64,000 nucleotides of DNA from JAJTFA01 sp044351265. GTDB taxonomy: Bacteria > Bacteroidota > Bacteroidia > UKL13-3. Of this stretch, positions 42,322 to 50,893 are shown piece by piece. How positions within the stretch are numbered: position 1 is the first letter of the stretch; each line of letters opens with the position of its first letter. The DNA lies in the NCBI GenBank assembly GCA_044351265.1, contig JBILGC010000004.1, positions 1-64,000 on the forward strand, read 5' to 3'. The notes under the pieces are model-generated. The model did no database searches, was not told the origin of the DNA, and was given only the letters and a program-made list of their open reading frames with translations. Position numbers and translations under genes: made by a program.

Positions 42322-43233
42322 TTAGCTTAACTTAGCCCGCTTTGTAAGAAAAGACATCAGCACTTGGTTAAAATCAGTACCAATGCTGGCTTCAACAAAA
42401 TCAATTTTAAACTGTGCACATTTTAGCTTTAACTCATGCCTGAATTTATTTAAAGCAGCAAGGTATTGCTCCTTTACCTGAGCAGGAAAGAGTTTTAGCT
42501 TCTCACCGGTTTCACTATCAATAAAAAGGTATGGCCTGTTGCTGAAATCGAATTCCGTTTCCATCTTTTTGTCTTCCACATCAAACACAATCACTTCGTG
42601 CTTATTGTATTTCAAATGCTGCAATGCAGCGAACAGCTCCTCTTCAGCACCTGCATTTTGAAACATATCACTAAAAATAACAACCAGTGATCTTTTATGA
42701 AGCATTTCTGCCAACTGGTGCAAGGCCGGAGCCAAACTGCTTTTTTTATTATTATTGCCGGTTTGCAAGGCTTCTTCTAATTTATTAATCAATAGTTTTT
42801 GATGCGAGGCACTTAACTTGCATCCGGTATGAAACGCAATGCCTTCATTCATCAATGTTAATCCGCAGGCATCTCTTTGTTTCTTTAGCAGTTGTATAAG
42901 TGATGCCGCTGCATAGGCAGAAAAACGAAGCTTGTTTAATCCTGCTTCCGGAATATACATGGATCCTGATGTATCAATAACCAGCTGACAACGCAGGTTG
43001 GTTTCTTCCTCATAGCGTTTCACAAATAATTTATCGGTTCTGGCAAACAACTTCCAATCTATATGGCGGGTTGATTCTCCGGTATTGTAAAGTCGGTGTT
43101 CAGCAAACTCAACCGAGAAGCCATGAAACGGACTGCGGTGCAAACCGGTAATAAAACCTTCAACCACCTGTTTGGCTAAAAACTCCAGATTTCCGGTTTG
43201 CAGCAAATCTTTTTCCGTAATGTTTACAAGCAT
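42322..43233 (-). CDS. DUF58 protein (vWA-like)
   Basis: 303 residues. The DUF58 signature GLHRSPFHGFSVEFAEHRLYNTGESTRHIDWKLFARTDKLFVKRYEEETN is near residues 31-80, and a VWA-like MIDAS DTSGSM follows. DUF58 genes usually sit with MoxR ATPases and BatA/BatB-type genes; none of these is adjacent here. It is cytosolic or peripheral with no clear membrane segment in the sequence. Divergent from olsF by 113 bp. Confidence 0.9.
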   Translation of the reverse strand: MLVNITEKDLLQTGNLEFLAKQVVEGFITGLHRSPFHGFSVEFAEHRLYNTGESTRHIDWKLFARTDKLFVKRYEEETNLRCQLVIDTSGSMYIPEAGLNKLRFSAYAAASLIQLLKKQRDACGLTLMNEGIAFHTGCKLSASHQKLLINKLEEALQTGNNNKKSSLAPALHQLAEMLHKRSLVVIFSDMFQNAGAEEELFAALQHLKYNKHEVIVFDVEDKKMETEFDFSNRPYLFIDSETGEKLKLFPAQVKEQYLAALNKFRHELKLKCAQFKIDFVEASIGTDFNQVLMSFLTKRAKLS

Positions 43234-43346
43234 TCTTCAAATGTAAACTTCTGCTTTAAATAAATGAATTCATATAATCTTAACACAGCCTTGAGTTTAA
43301 CTTAATATCAATCTAACACTTTCGTAACCATTAAATAAGGTAAACC

Positions 43347-45101
43347 ATGGCAGTAAAAGAATTGATATCAGCTGATGATTTTTCAGAATCAATCGGTCTT
43401 AAGAAATTGAAGATGGCCACCCTTGCTCCAGCACTCATGAAGTTGCTTAAGCTTAAAAAGGTAAATAAACTATACGAAAAGAATATTGAGCAGCATGGAG
43501 TTGAATTCGCTGAGGCCATATTGAAGGAGCTGGGAGTTGCATTTGAGTTTAACGATGAGGAGCTTAAAAATATACCGGCCAATGAGCCTTTTGTGGTGGT
43601 TAGCAATCATCCCTATGGAGGCATTGATGGTTTAATGATGATTGCCCTGCTTGCGCGCGTTAGGCCTGATTTAAAAATTATGGCAAATTACCTGTTGCAG
43701 CAAATCAAACCCCTTGAGCAGTATTTTGTTTCTGTTGATCCTTTTGATAAAAAGAAGGGAAATGATGTGAATCTGCGTGGAATTAAAAATTGCATGCAGT
43801 TGCTTCGCAACGGCAATCCCGTAGTTATTTTTCCGGCAGGTGAGGTTTCTTCTTTAAAGATAAATAATCTGAAAATTAGTGATAAGGTTTGGAATCCGGT
43901 AGTAGGTAAGCTTATACTTAAATCCAACGTACGGGTGGTACCGGTATATTTTAGCGGGTACAACAGTCTGTTTTTTAATATCCTGGGTTTACTACATCCT
44001 GCATTGCGTACGGCTCGATTGCCTTCTGAGTTATTTAATAAGAAGAATGATAAAGTAGTAATAAGAATTGGCAAACCTCTTTCATTAAAAACAATTGAAG
44101 CATTTAAGGATCCCAATGATTTGATGCGTTATCTCAGAGCAAAAACGTATGCGCTTGGTTCCGGTTTAGATGTGCACGATTTTTTTGGTAAGCGCATACT
44201 CCCTGTTTTAAGTAAGCCCATTCCGATAATAAATGAAACTCCCCGGGAATTGATAATGAAGGAAATTGATTCTATCAAACCACGATCATTGCTTTTTACA
44301 CATGAAAATTTTGAAGTATTTATTTCCGGTGCACGTTTTATTCCGAACATTCTTCGAGAAATTTCACGTCTGCGTGAAATAACTTTCAGGCAGGTGGGTG
44401 AAGGCACTAACCGTAGTTATGATGCAGATGAATACGATTTGAACTATAAACACTTATTTATATGGGATACAAAGGCAAAGCTGATTGTTGGGGCATACCG
44501 AATAGGTGTTGGAGATGTGCTTTACAGGCGTTACAAAAAAGAGGGATTTTATCTGAATGAGTTGTTTAAAATCAGCAGCGAATTTACTCCTATTTTCAAG
44601 CAATCGCTCGAATTGGGCCGGTCATTTATAAGAGAAGAATACCAAAAGAAGCCTTTTAGCCTTATGCTGCTATGGAAGGGTATCAATGAGTTTATCAAGC
44701 GTGAGAACAATCGTTTTCAATATCTGATTGGTCCGGTAAGTATTAGTAACAGTTTTTCTTCATTAAGCAAAGATTTATTAGTTGATTTCATTAGGCAACA
44801 TCACTACGATACTGAACTTGCAAGTATGGTTAAGCCACGCAAGCGTTTTAAATTTCAGCACAAAGGGGAGGGGAAAGAACTTCGAAACAGTAAGGTGTCA
44901 GATATTAAGTTATTGGATCAGATGATATCTGAAATCGAGGTGAAGCACACTAAGGTTCCTGTTTTATTAAAAAAGTATTTGAAGCAGAATGCTAAAATCA
45001 TTGCCTTCAACATTGATCCCAAGTTTAATCATTCTTTAGACGGATTTTTGGTAATGAAATTAAAAGATATACCAAAAGATACTTTTGATTTAATTAGCTA
45101 A
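43347..45101 (+). CDS. olsF: Bifunctional OlsF-like acyltransferase (PlsC + OlsB-type GNAT)
   Basis: 584 residues, a fusion. N-terminal half: PlsC-type O-acyltransferase with VVSNHPYGGIDGLMM (HX4D) and FPAGEVS. C-terminal half: the OlsB-type GNAT with ISRLREITFRQVGEGTNRSYDADEYDLNYKHLFIWD and LELGRSFIREEYQKKPFSLMLLWKGI. In Serratia and Flavobacterium OlsF carries both activities for ornithine lipid synthesis; glycine lipids are the alternative product in some Bacteroidota. So it likely makes an aminolipid in the inner membrane. It ends three bases before the convergent LPP20-like gene. Confidence 0.88.
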   Translation: MAVKELISADDFSESIGLKKLKMATLAPALMKLLKLKKVNKLYEKNIEQHGVEFAEAILKELGVAFEFNDEELKNIPANEPFVVVSNHPYGGIDGLMMIALLARVRPDLKIMANYLLQQIKPLEQYFVSVDPFDKKKGNDVNLRGIKNCMQLLRNGNPVVIFPAGEVSSLKINNLKISDKVWNPVVGKLILKSNVRVVPVYFSGYNSLFFNILGLLHPALRTARLPSELFNKKNDKVVIRIGKPLSLKTIEAFKDPNDLMRYLRAKTYALGSGLDVHDFFGKRILPVLSKPIPIINETPRELIMKEIDSIKPRSLLFTHENFEVFISGARFIPNILREISRLREITFRQVGEGTNRSYDADEYDLNYKHLFIWDTKAKLIVGAYRIGVGDVLYRRYKKEGFYLNELFKISSEFTPIFKQSLELGRSFIREEYQKKPFSLMLLWKGINEFIKRENNRFQYLIGPVSISNSFSSLSKDLLVDFIRQHHYDTELASMVKPRKRFKFQHKGEGKELRNSKVSDIKLLDQMISEIEVKHTKVPVLLKKYLKQNAKIIAFNIDPKFNHSLDGFLVMKLKDIPKDTFDLIS

Positions 45102-45104
45102 CAA

Positions 45105-46496
45105 CTATTTTTCTTTTAGCAGTAGCTCTGTTTTGAGTTTAGGAAATATCTTGCGTTGCAATTGATCATTGGCTGTTTTGTATGCATCAATACCTGCATT
45201 TTCCGGTGTGGTTTGAAAACCTTTTATTTCTATCAAGGCATCTTTAAAAACTTCTGCATCATTAGTATTGTCAAGTAATGACATAAAGAGGTTTAATGAT
45301 GCCTGATGCATATTGCCCCAGATAATTCCCAGCGATTTGGTATTGGCACTCACCCTTATCAGATAGTCGGCATCATCTTTATTTCTAACAAAATTGCATC
45401 CTGCACTATCTATTAGTAATTTTTTAATAACAGGTTCAATATAGTTCATTGGCAGCCTAACAGATAAATTTTGCTCATCCGTTTCGAGATACATCTTGAT
45501 GGCTTCAACATTTACCCTTATGGTGGTGCTGGGCACATCCAATGAAAGTAAAATATTTTGTAACGACTGGCTAAGACTATCAACCCTAATGGCTTTTTGC
45601 AAATCAGTTGAGATGCGCACCAGTTGCACAGGGTCTTTAGAAAGTATGCGGGCTATAGAAAAAGAAGCAGTGCCCTGATGATCTGTTTCAGTTTGTGCGC
45701 CATATTCCATACGTCCCTGATCATTGCTCAGCTTCATGGGCATAAATGGCACAGGCGGCTTTTCACTGCCTGCATTGTTTAGAAAGGCAAATACATCAAA
45801 AGGTGCCGATACAGGTTTGCCAACTTTACCTTTAAGGTTAGTCACCTGGCTTTGAAAAGTAACTTTATACAATTGGTTTTGTAAACTGCTGAGTATTTCA
45901 TTTACCAGATAAACTTGTTTGCCGTGATAAACGGTTTGAATATCCTCATTTAAAAATTCCTGCAGCGCTGCAAGTGCTTTTACTTTAAGCCTAAATGCCT
46001 GCATATAATTTGAGCGCAAATCAAATGATTCGCCTCTTTCAAAAAAGTCTTCGGCCCTTTCTGTGGCTATCATCAGTCTTCTTTTTCTTGCTGCTGCAAA
46101 GTCTTCTTTCGAAAGGCGGTAGTAAATCCAGAAATTTTCTGCATCCTCCCAACTATCCACCACCTGAAAGTTTTCAATGGTATTGAGTGCAGAGATTTTC
46201 GACTCAGATTCAAACTGCTGTTTAAACTCTGTGTTGTTTTGAAATTGCGATAAAACAGAATTACTCGCAACCGTTACCTTGATTTCTGCTATTAAATCAT
46301 TGAGGGCATTTTTCTTGGCAATCTGCTGAAAATCGATGGGATTATTTTTTTTGGAAGCAATGCCTACACCCACATAATAAGCCATATTAACCGGGCGATT
46401 AAATACCCAGCCAGGTTTGGTTTTTACATTCTTTTTAGTTGTGCTGCAAGACAGAGCAAAAAGAGTACATATAAAAATTAAGGCAAGCTTTTTCAT
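45105..46496 (-). CDS. LPP20-like lipoprotein (large)
   Basis: 463 residues from ATG 46496; the lipoprotein signal MKKLALIFICTLFALSC has Cys17. The region PGWVFNRPVNMAYYVGVGIASKKNNPIDFQQIAKKNALNDLIAEIKVTV is typical of LPP20-type proteins, first described in Helicobacter. The C-terminal half is a beta-rich extension (RVNVEAIKMYLETDEQ...RNKDDADYLIRVSANTKSLG). Outer-membrane lipoprotein; function unknown. A terminator separates it from the smaller LPP20-like gene upstream. Confidence 0.8.
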   Translation of the reverse strand: MKKLALIFICTLFALSCSTTKKNVKTKPGWVFNRPVNMAYYVGVGIASKKNNPIDFQQIAKKNALNDLIAEIKVTVASNSVLSQFQNNTEFKQQFESESKISALNTIENFQVVDSWEDAENFWIYYRLSKEDFAAARKRRLMIATERAEDFFERGESFDLRSNYMQAFRLKVKALAALQEFLNEDIQTVYHGKQVYLVNEILSSLQNQLYKVTFQSQVTNLKGKVGKPVSAPFDVFAFLNNAGSEKPPVPFMPMKLSNDQGRMEYGAQTETDHQGTASFSIARILSKDPVQLVRISTDLQKAIRVDSLSQSLQNILLSLDVPSTTIRVNVEAIKMYLETDEQNLSVRLPMNYIEPVIKKLLIDSAGCNFVRNKDDADYLIRVSANTKSLGIIWGNMHQASLNLFMSLLDNTNDAEVFKDALIEIKGFQTTPENAGIDAYKTANDQLQRKIFPKLKTELLLKEK

Positions 46497-46506
46497 GTGT
46501 TTATTT

Positions 46507-46540
46507 AAAAAAACCACAGCCGCTGTGCAACTGTGGTTTT
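46507..46540 (-). terminator. Terminator between the two LPP20-like genes
   Basis: AAAACCACAG (46510-46519) pairs with CTGTGGTTTT (46531-46540), 11-nt loop, with seven T following on the minus strand. It closes the cluster 50787-46560. Confidence 0.85.
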
Positions 46541-46559
46541 TATTATGCGGGCTGCGAGA

Positions 46560-47156
46560 TTAGTAGCCTCTTTCTTTAGCCAGTTTATCCATCTCACTAT
46601 TAAAAATCTCCTCAAACTTCTTCTTGTCGTAGTCCTGCTGTAATCTTTGGTTATTGCTGATACTTTTATTAATGCCATTTAGCACGGTTTCTTTATTGGC
46701 CTCAACTGCAACCCACCAGGTATACGTTCCATTGGTTTCTTTGAATTGTTTCTCGCCAATAATGCGCACATCAGTTAAGATTTGATTGGTTACCTCTCTC
46801 GACATTTCTTCAAACTTGTTAGAGAATTCCTGGGTGCTTGCAATTTGGCGCTGGTTGGTATATTGCTCAGTTACTTTTTTTACGGTAGTTTGTATTAAGC
46901 TGGCCATTTCTGATTTGGCATTTTGTAAAGCTATTTTTTTAGCTGTGCTTAAATCCATGCTGTTGCCAAGGGCTTTTGAGCGGAAATACTCTTTATCGCT
47001 TTGGAATTCTTTACCTGTAAAAGGTACGCTAATTTCTACAGCACCTGTTTGCGATTGCAGGCTAGGAGCTTGTTTTTTTGATTTGCAAGATTGTGCACCT
47101 ATAATAGCCAGTGCAGCTAAAGCTGAAAGTGTCAGCGTTTTGATGTTGTTTTTCAT
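46560..47156 (-). CDS. LPP20-like lipoprotein (small)
   Basis: 198 residues from ATG 47156; the upstream open-frame extension overlaps the patatin gene and is dropped. Lipoprotein signal with IIGAQSC, Cys24. The body has YFRSKALGNSMDLSTAKKIALQNAKSEMASLIQTTVKKVTEQYTNQ and VRIIGEKQFKETNGTYTWWVAVEANKE, the LPP20-like pattern shared with the larger neighbour. Function unknown; a paralog pair in the envelope is likely. It is the last gene of the run from the Trp/Asn-rich lipoprotein. Confidence 0.8.
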   Translation of the reverse strand: MKNNIKTLTLSALAALAIIGAQSCKSKKQAPSLQSQTGAVEISVPFTGKEFQSDKEYFRSKALGNSMDLSTAKKIALQNAKSEMASLIQTTVKKVTEQYTNQRQIASTQEFSNKFEEMSREVTNQILTDVRIIGEKQFKETNGTYTWWVAVEANKETVLNGINKSISNNQRLQQDYDKKKFEEIFNSEMDKLAKERGY

Positions 47157-47214
47157 ATTGATTGGATGCTTGTGTTTTGTTGTTTGCAATTGATGTGCCA
47201 GAAAATCTATGCCA

Positions 47215-47973
47215 TTATAATTCTTTTCTAAGTAATTGTTTGGTATGCCTGTACCCTTTTTCAAAAATAGCCTTTGCCGATGATATTTTAAACAGGTGGT
47301 AATCCATTAAATCAGGGGGTTCTATATAGATATCACATTTTTCAATATTGTTTCGCACGTTGGCTCTGATGGCCAGGTGCAAAACACGGTCTGAAAAATT
47401 GCGAAAAGACTTGAATCGGGTAACCTCATGCACAGGGTTTACATTGATGCCAATCAATTGCTCACATTTATTCTCAAGTGGTTCAACGGGTAGGTTATTC
47501 ATTAAACCGCCATCAACATACATATTGCCGTTAATGGTATAAGGTTTCAATATCATGGGTATGGCAGATGAGGCGAGTACGGCATCAATAATGCTGCCGC
47601 TATGAAAAAAATCCGTTTTTGCTTTGGTAAAGTTGGTGGCACTTACGGTGAATGAAACAGGTAGGTCCTCAAAATTCTTGTGCCTTAGCTGTTGGTGCAG
47701 TACTTTTTTTAGTCCGTGTGCTTTGAGTACGCCAAAAGAGGGGCGGTAAAAGCGCAGCATTTTATATAAATCCAATGAAGCAAACAAATCATAAATTTCA
47801 TCAGGAGTATAACCATCGGCATAAAATGCACCCACAATAGCCCCTGCGCTTACAGCAGAAATCGCATCCGGATAAATGCCATGTTCATTTAATGCCTTAA
47901 GAGCTCCGATATGCGCAAAGCCCCTTGCACCGCCACCGGATAATACAATGCCTGTTTGATATTTTTTTTGCAT
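47215..47973 (-). CDS. Patatin-like phospholipase (RssA-type)
   Basis: 252 residues. Oxyanion segment SGGGARGFAHIGALKALNEHG near residues 12-32, nucleophile elbow ISAVSAGAIVGAFYADG, and DGG of the dyad in YVDGGLMNNLPVEPL. The nucleophile motif is AVSAG, not the strict GxSxG, with Ala replacing the first Gly. It probably hydrolyses lipid acyl esters. No signal peptide, so cytosolic or membrane-peripheral. It starts with a one-base overlap (TAATG) with the FadL-like gene, so is translationally coupled. Confidence 0.9.
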   Translation of the reverse strand: MQKKYQTGIVLSGGGARGFAHIGALKALNEHGIYPDAISAVSAGAIVGAFYADGYTPDEIYDLFASLDLYKMLRFYRPSFGVLKAHGLKKVLHQQLRHKNFEDLPVSFTVSATNFTKAKTDFFHSGSIIDAVLASSAIPMILKPYTINGNMYVDGGLMNNLPVEPLENKCEQLIGINVNPVHEVTRFKSFRNFSDRVLHLAIRANVRNNIEKCDIYIEPPDLMDYHLFKISSAKAIFEKGYRHTKQLLRKEL

Positions 47974-49523
47974 TAAAATCTGATACCGGTAGTTAATGTA
48001 AAATTATATGCAGTGAATTGGTTTTGGCCAATGGGCGATGTTTTTGATTTAAGTGTATAAGGCTGAATATAATCGGTTCCGGTAAGCGCTGCTATGGCAA
48101 AGTCTACAAAAATACGATCGAATATCATTCCAAAGCCTCCGCTGTATAATTGCCTTTGCAGATTTGATTGACTTACGTTAAATGCAGTGGTTTGATATGG
48201 ACTACCCATCAATGCCCAGCCTGCACGTATGCGATATGAATCGGCAAGGTTTCCGCTGGCATCATCAATCTTAAACTCTGCACCAATGCGGTAATTCATG
48301 CTTTGCTGTAGGGTATTGCGTGCCGATTCATTAATGGTGCTGAAATCTATATTGTTTGACTTGAATTGTGCAGAGGCGTAATCAACCATCTCTACATCTG
48401 CGCTGATGAGGCCAAAGGATGAAAATACAAAGGCCATGCTACCTGTATATCGCGCAGGGGTTAGAACCTGATACTCTAAATAGTCCTTAGCCTGCGGGTC
48501 GTAGGTATTGGTTGTATTGGTGAAAAAACCGGTGGTGGTAAATCTAAATTCATCTTTAATATTAATGCGTGAAGGTGTTTGTGCTGAAATGCCAAACCTG
48601 ATGAAATCTAACGGCTTCACAATTACCCCAAACCGACCACTCACACCTGATCCTGCGGCACTGATATCAGAAGTAATGCGAGCACCTTTGTAAAAATTAA
48701 TATGATCGGCAGCCACTACTTGCTCATCAAAACTCTCTGTTTTTTCATATCGGATATTGGTAAACACAAGAGATGCTCCTACATAAATCATGTTACTGAT
48801 ATTGGCTCCGGCAGAAACATTGTATTCATAAATGGCTCCTCTGATACTTCCTTGAGTAGATTGTTTGAGGTTGTAATTGGCTGCATTGGCCAATCTGGAT
48901 GTGTATGAATTGGTTGAGCCAGGTGAAGTATCTATTAAATAAGTTGTCCAGGCTTGCGCGCCTAAATCGTTGCGGTAATTATTCATCGGATCATTGATAT
49001 TGCTGTTTCGATACTGCGAAACATCTGTTCCGTTGGCACTTTCAACCAGATAATCAAGTACTGAATTATTGGTATTAATGCCATTCAAGGTAAAGTTTTG
49101 CTGAAAGGATGCCACTCGGTTAATGCCGGTTGCGAAGTTTATGCTTACCAAGCCGCTTGTGCGGTCTTGGCCCATATCATTATATACATTGCTTAGCACT
49201 ATACCCATGCTTGGTATATGAAATCCTGTGCGGCTATCGCTTGCGCCTGTTCCAAAATACTTAAAGTTTCCAATATCTGCATTAATACCCATAGAAAGAT
49301 GGGCTTCATTTCTTCTGTACAAAGCCAATCCGGCAGGATTTATTTGCAGTGCGGAGTAATCAGCACCAACCGCGCCAAAAGCTCCACCCATACCTTGCGA
49401 ACGTGCAGTTCCCATAGATTGATTTTGTGAAAACCTAAGCAGGTCTATTACATTCTGTGCAGATGCAGGAGGAATTTGAAAGGCAAGCAATGCGCCTGCC
49501 ATGAAAACAGGTATTATTTTCAT
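47973..49523 (-). CDS. FadL/OmpP1-like outer-membrane protein
   Basis: 516 residues. Signal peptide MKIIPVFMAGALLAFQIPPASAQ. The N-terminal SMGTARSQGMGGAFGAVGADYSALQINPAGLALYRRNE is the FadL/TodX-type (OmpP1) start, with about 14 strands afterwards and a C-terminal YNFTLTTGIRF ending in Phe. FadL-type proteins admit hydrophobic molecules across the outer membrane; in Bacteroidota they are common and of varied substrate. Coupled to the patatin gene, which suggests lipid import and breakdown in the same unit (inference). The Trp/Asn-rich lipoprotein gene is 37 bp upstream. Confidence 0.87.
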   Translation of the reverse strand: MKIIPVFMAGALLAFQIPPASAQNVIDLLRFSQNQSMGTARSQGMGGAFGAVGADYSALQINPAGLALYRRNEAHLSMGINADIGNFKYFGTGASDSRTGFHIPSMGIVLSNVYNDMGQDRTSGLVSINFATGINRVASFQQNFTLNGINTNNSVLDYLVESANGTDVSQYRNSNINDPMNNYRNDLGAQAWTTYLIDTSPGSTNSYTSRLANAANYNLKQSTQGSIRGAIYEYNVSAGANISNMIYVGASLVFTNIRYEKTESFDEQVVAADHINFYKGARITSDISAAGSGVSGRFGVIVKPLDFIRFGISAQTPSRINIKDEFRFTTTGFFTNTTNTYDPQAKDYLEYQVLTPARYTGSMAFVFSSFGLISADVEMVDYASAQFKSNNIDFSTINESARNTLQQSMNYRIGAEFKIDDASGNLADSYRIRAGWALMGSPYQTTAFNVSQSNLQRQLYSGGFGMIFDRIFVDFAIAALTGTDYIQPYTLKSKTSPIGQNQFTAYNFTLTTGIRF

Positions 49524-49560
49524 GATGTGATATGTTTTTTATAAATCCACTTAAAATAAA

Positions 49561-50787
49561 TTATCTAGGACGGCTTGCTGGTCTGCTCATACCTCCTCCA
49601 CTTGGCCCACCACCACCGCCACCAATGCTTCTGCCACCGTTGTTTGCAGGAGGAGCATTGTATCTAGGTGTAGAGGGTGCATTGTAGGAAGGAGGTAAAT
49701 TACCACTTGAAGGTGACGAAACATTTCCGTTGTTAGGTGCATATCTATTGTCTCGTGGTGCCATCTGATCGCGGTTATCCCTTTGCGGATTAACAGGTGG
49801 TGCAGGTCGGTACTGCTCGTAGCCTTGCTGCGTTGCCTGTTGCTGTTGTATGGATGGTTGATAACTGTTGTATGCAGGAGGAGCAGATGCTTCCTGATTT
49901 GCGGGAGGTATATAAATAACACGACCATTAATATTTTCTAACCTTGCAGCACCTGTGGCCTGCGGTTGCCCAATACTGCGGGCAGCATCTGTTCCTGCAG
50001 GATTGGTGGCATTCATACCGGGGTTTGAAGGAGGAGCACCTGAACTCATGGAAGGTCTGGGTCTGCCCAAGGCAGGTGTATTTGCAGTTGACTCACCATT
50101 GTTGTGGATGATGATAGGCCTGTTCCAGCCCCAGCCGCCCCACCACGGATCGTACCAACCATTACAGCCCCAACTATTCCAACCCCATCCGTTATTCCAA
50201 TTATTCCAGCCCCATCTGTTGTTCCAATTATTCCAGCCCCAACTGTTGTTCCAACTATTCCAACCCCATCCGTTATTCCAATTATTCCAACCCCATCCGT
50301 TATTCAAACCAATATTCCAAGATGGTCCCCAGCCTCCCCAGTTATTCCAACCAAGGCCAATATTCCAGTTATTCCATAATCCGTTATTTACTCCGTAAAG
50401 CCTGCGCATTCTGCGGTTTTCTCTTCTTGCTTCTCTGGCAGCTTCTCTTTCATCAAAGGGAGGGCGCGGATTTGGGTCATAATAACTTGACAGATGCGGA
50501 TATAATTTATACAATGAGTCTTGTTTAGCTTTGTATTCAGGATATCCAATGGCTGCATTCGGATTTGTTGTTTCATCAATTCTGTTTGTTGGCCGCGGAT
50601 CTCCGTATTGAGGTGGGTGTTTGCGTATTATGGAATCAACATCAACATCCTTAATCATAACTGCTTTATTGCCGCGTTGCTTTCTGCTGTAATAAACGTC
50701 ATCCTCTGTGTTGCCAAATTGCTTGCCTGTTCCGCAAGAAGCAATAATGAGGAACAGTGCCGATAGTATGCTAATGATTCTATTCAT
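49561..50787 (-). CDS. Trp/Asn nonapeptide-repeat lipoprotein
   Basis: 408 residues from ATG 50787 (an upstream ATG at 50817 lacks a good signal). Lipoprotein signal MNRIISILSALFLIIASC, Cys18. Order: charged Asp/Arg region (VDVDSIIRKHPPQYGDPRP), an Arg-rich EREAAREARRENRRMRRL segment, then five 9-residue units of the form xWGWNxWNN, and a long low-complexity Pro/Asn/Gln/Gly C-terminus. Such Trp-rich repeats are seen in some Bacteroidota lipoproteins without known function. The repeats could pack as a beta or turn array and bind carbohydrate or lipid, but this is speculation. It heads the unit with the FadL-like gene. Confidence 0.82.
   Translation of the reverse strand: MNRIISILSALFLIIASCGTGKQFGNTEDDVYYSRKQRGNKAVMIKDVDVDSIIRKHPPQYGDPRPTNRIDETTNPNAAIGYPEYKAKQDSLYKLYPHLSSYYDPNPRPPFDEREAAREARRENRRMRRLYGVNNGLWNNWNIGLGWNNWGGWGPSWNIGLNNGWGWNNWNNGWGWNSWNNSWGWNNWNNRWGWNNWNNGWGWNSWGCNGWYDPWWGGWGWNRPIIIHNNGESTANTPALGRPRPSMSSGAPPSNPGMNATNPAGTDAARSIGQPQATGAARLENINGRVIYIPPANQEASAPPAYNSYQPSIQQQQATQQGYEQYRPAPPVNPQRDNRDQMAPRDNRYAPNNGNVSSPSSGNLPPSYNAPSTPRYNAPPANNGGRSIGGGGGGPSGGGMSRPASRPR
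50164..50298. repeat. Five 27-bp repeats encoding xWGWNxWNN
   Basis: On the plus strand the block reads as repeats with the cores attccaattattcca and ccccatccgttattcc; on the coding strand it gives five 9-residue units GWGWNNWNN, GWGWNSWNN, SWGWNNWNN, RWGWNNWNN and GWGWNSWGC. In-frame units allow expansion and contraction. Confidence 0.9.
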
Positions 50788-50825
50788 ACATGAATTTTTA
50801 CTTATACAAAATAACAACTAAAAAC

Positions 50826-50833
50826 TATTTTTG
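50826..50833 (+). promoter_or_regulatory. Candidate -7 element for proS (TATTTTTG)
   Basis: Perfect TAnnTTTG 60 bp before the proS start at 50894. No good -33 TTTG found. Confidence 0.45.
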
Positions 50834-50893
50834 TCCGCAGACATAAAACAATTGACAAATAATATTCCAAACTTATCTATTTCGTAAAAAATA

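Noticed and set aside
49955..50398. 147-codon plus-strand frame of Pro/Phe/Gln repeats
   Set aside because: Antisense to the Trp/Asn repeat lipoprotein; the lipoprotein signal on the minus strand decides.
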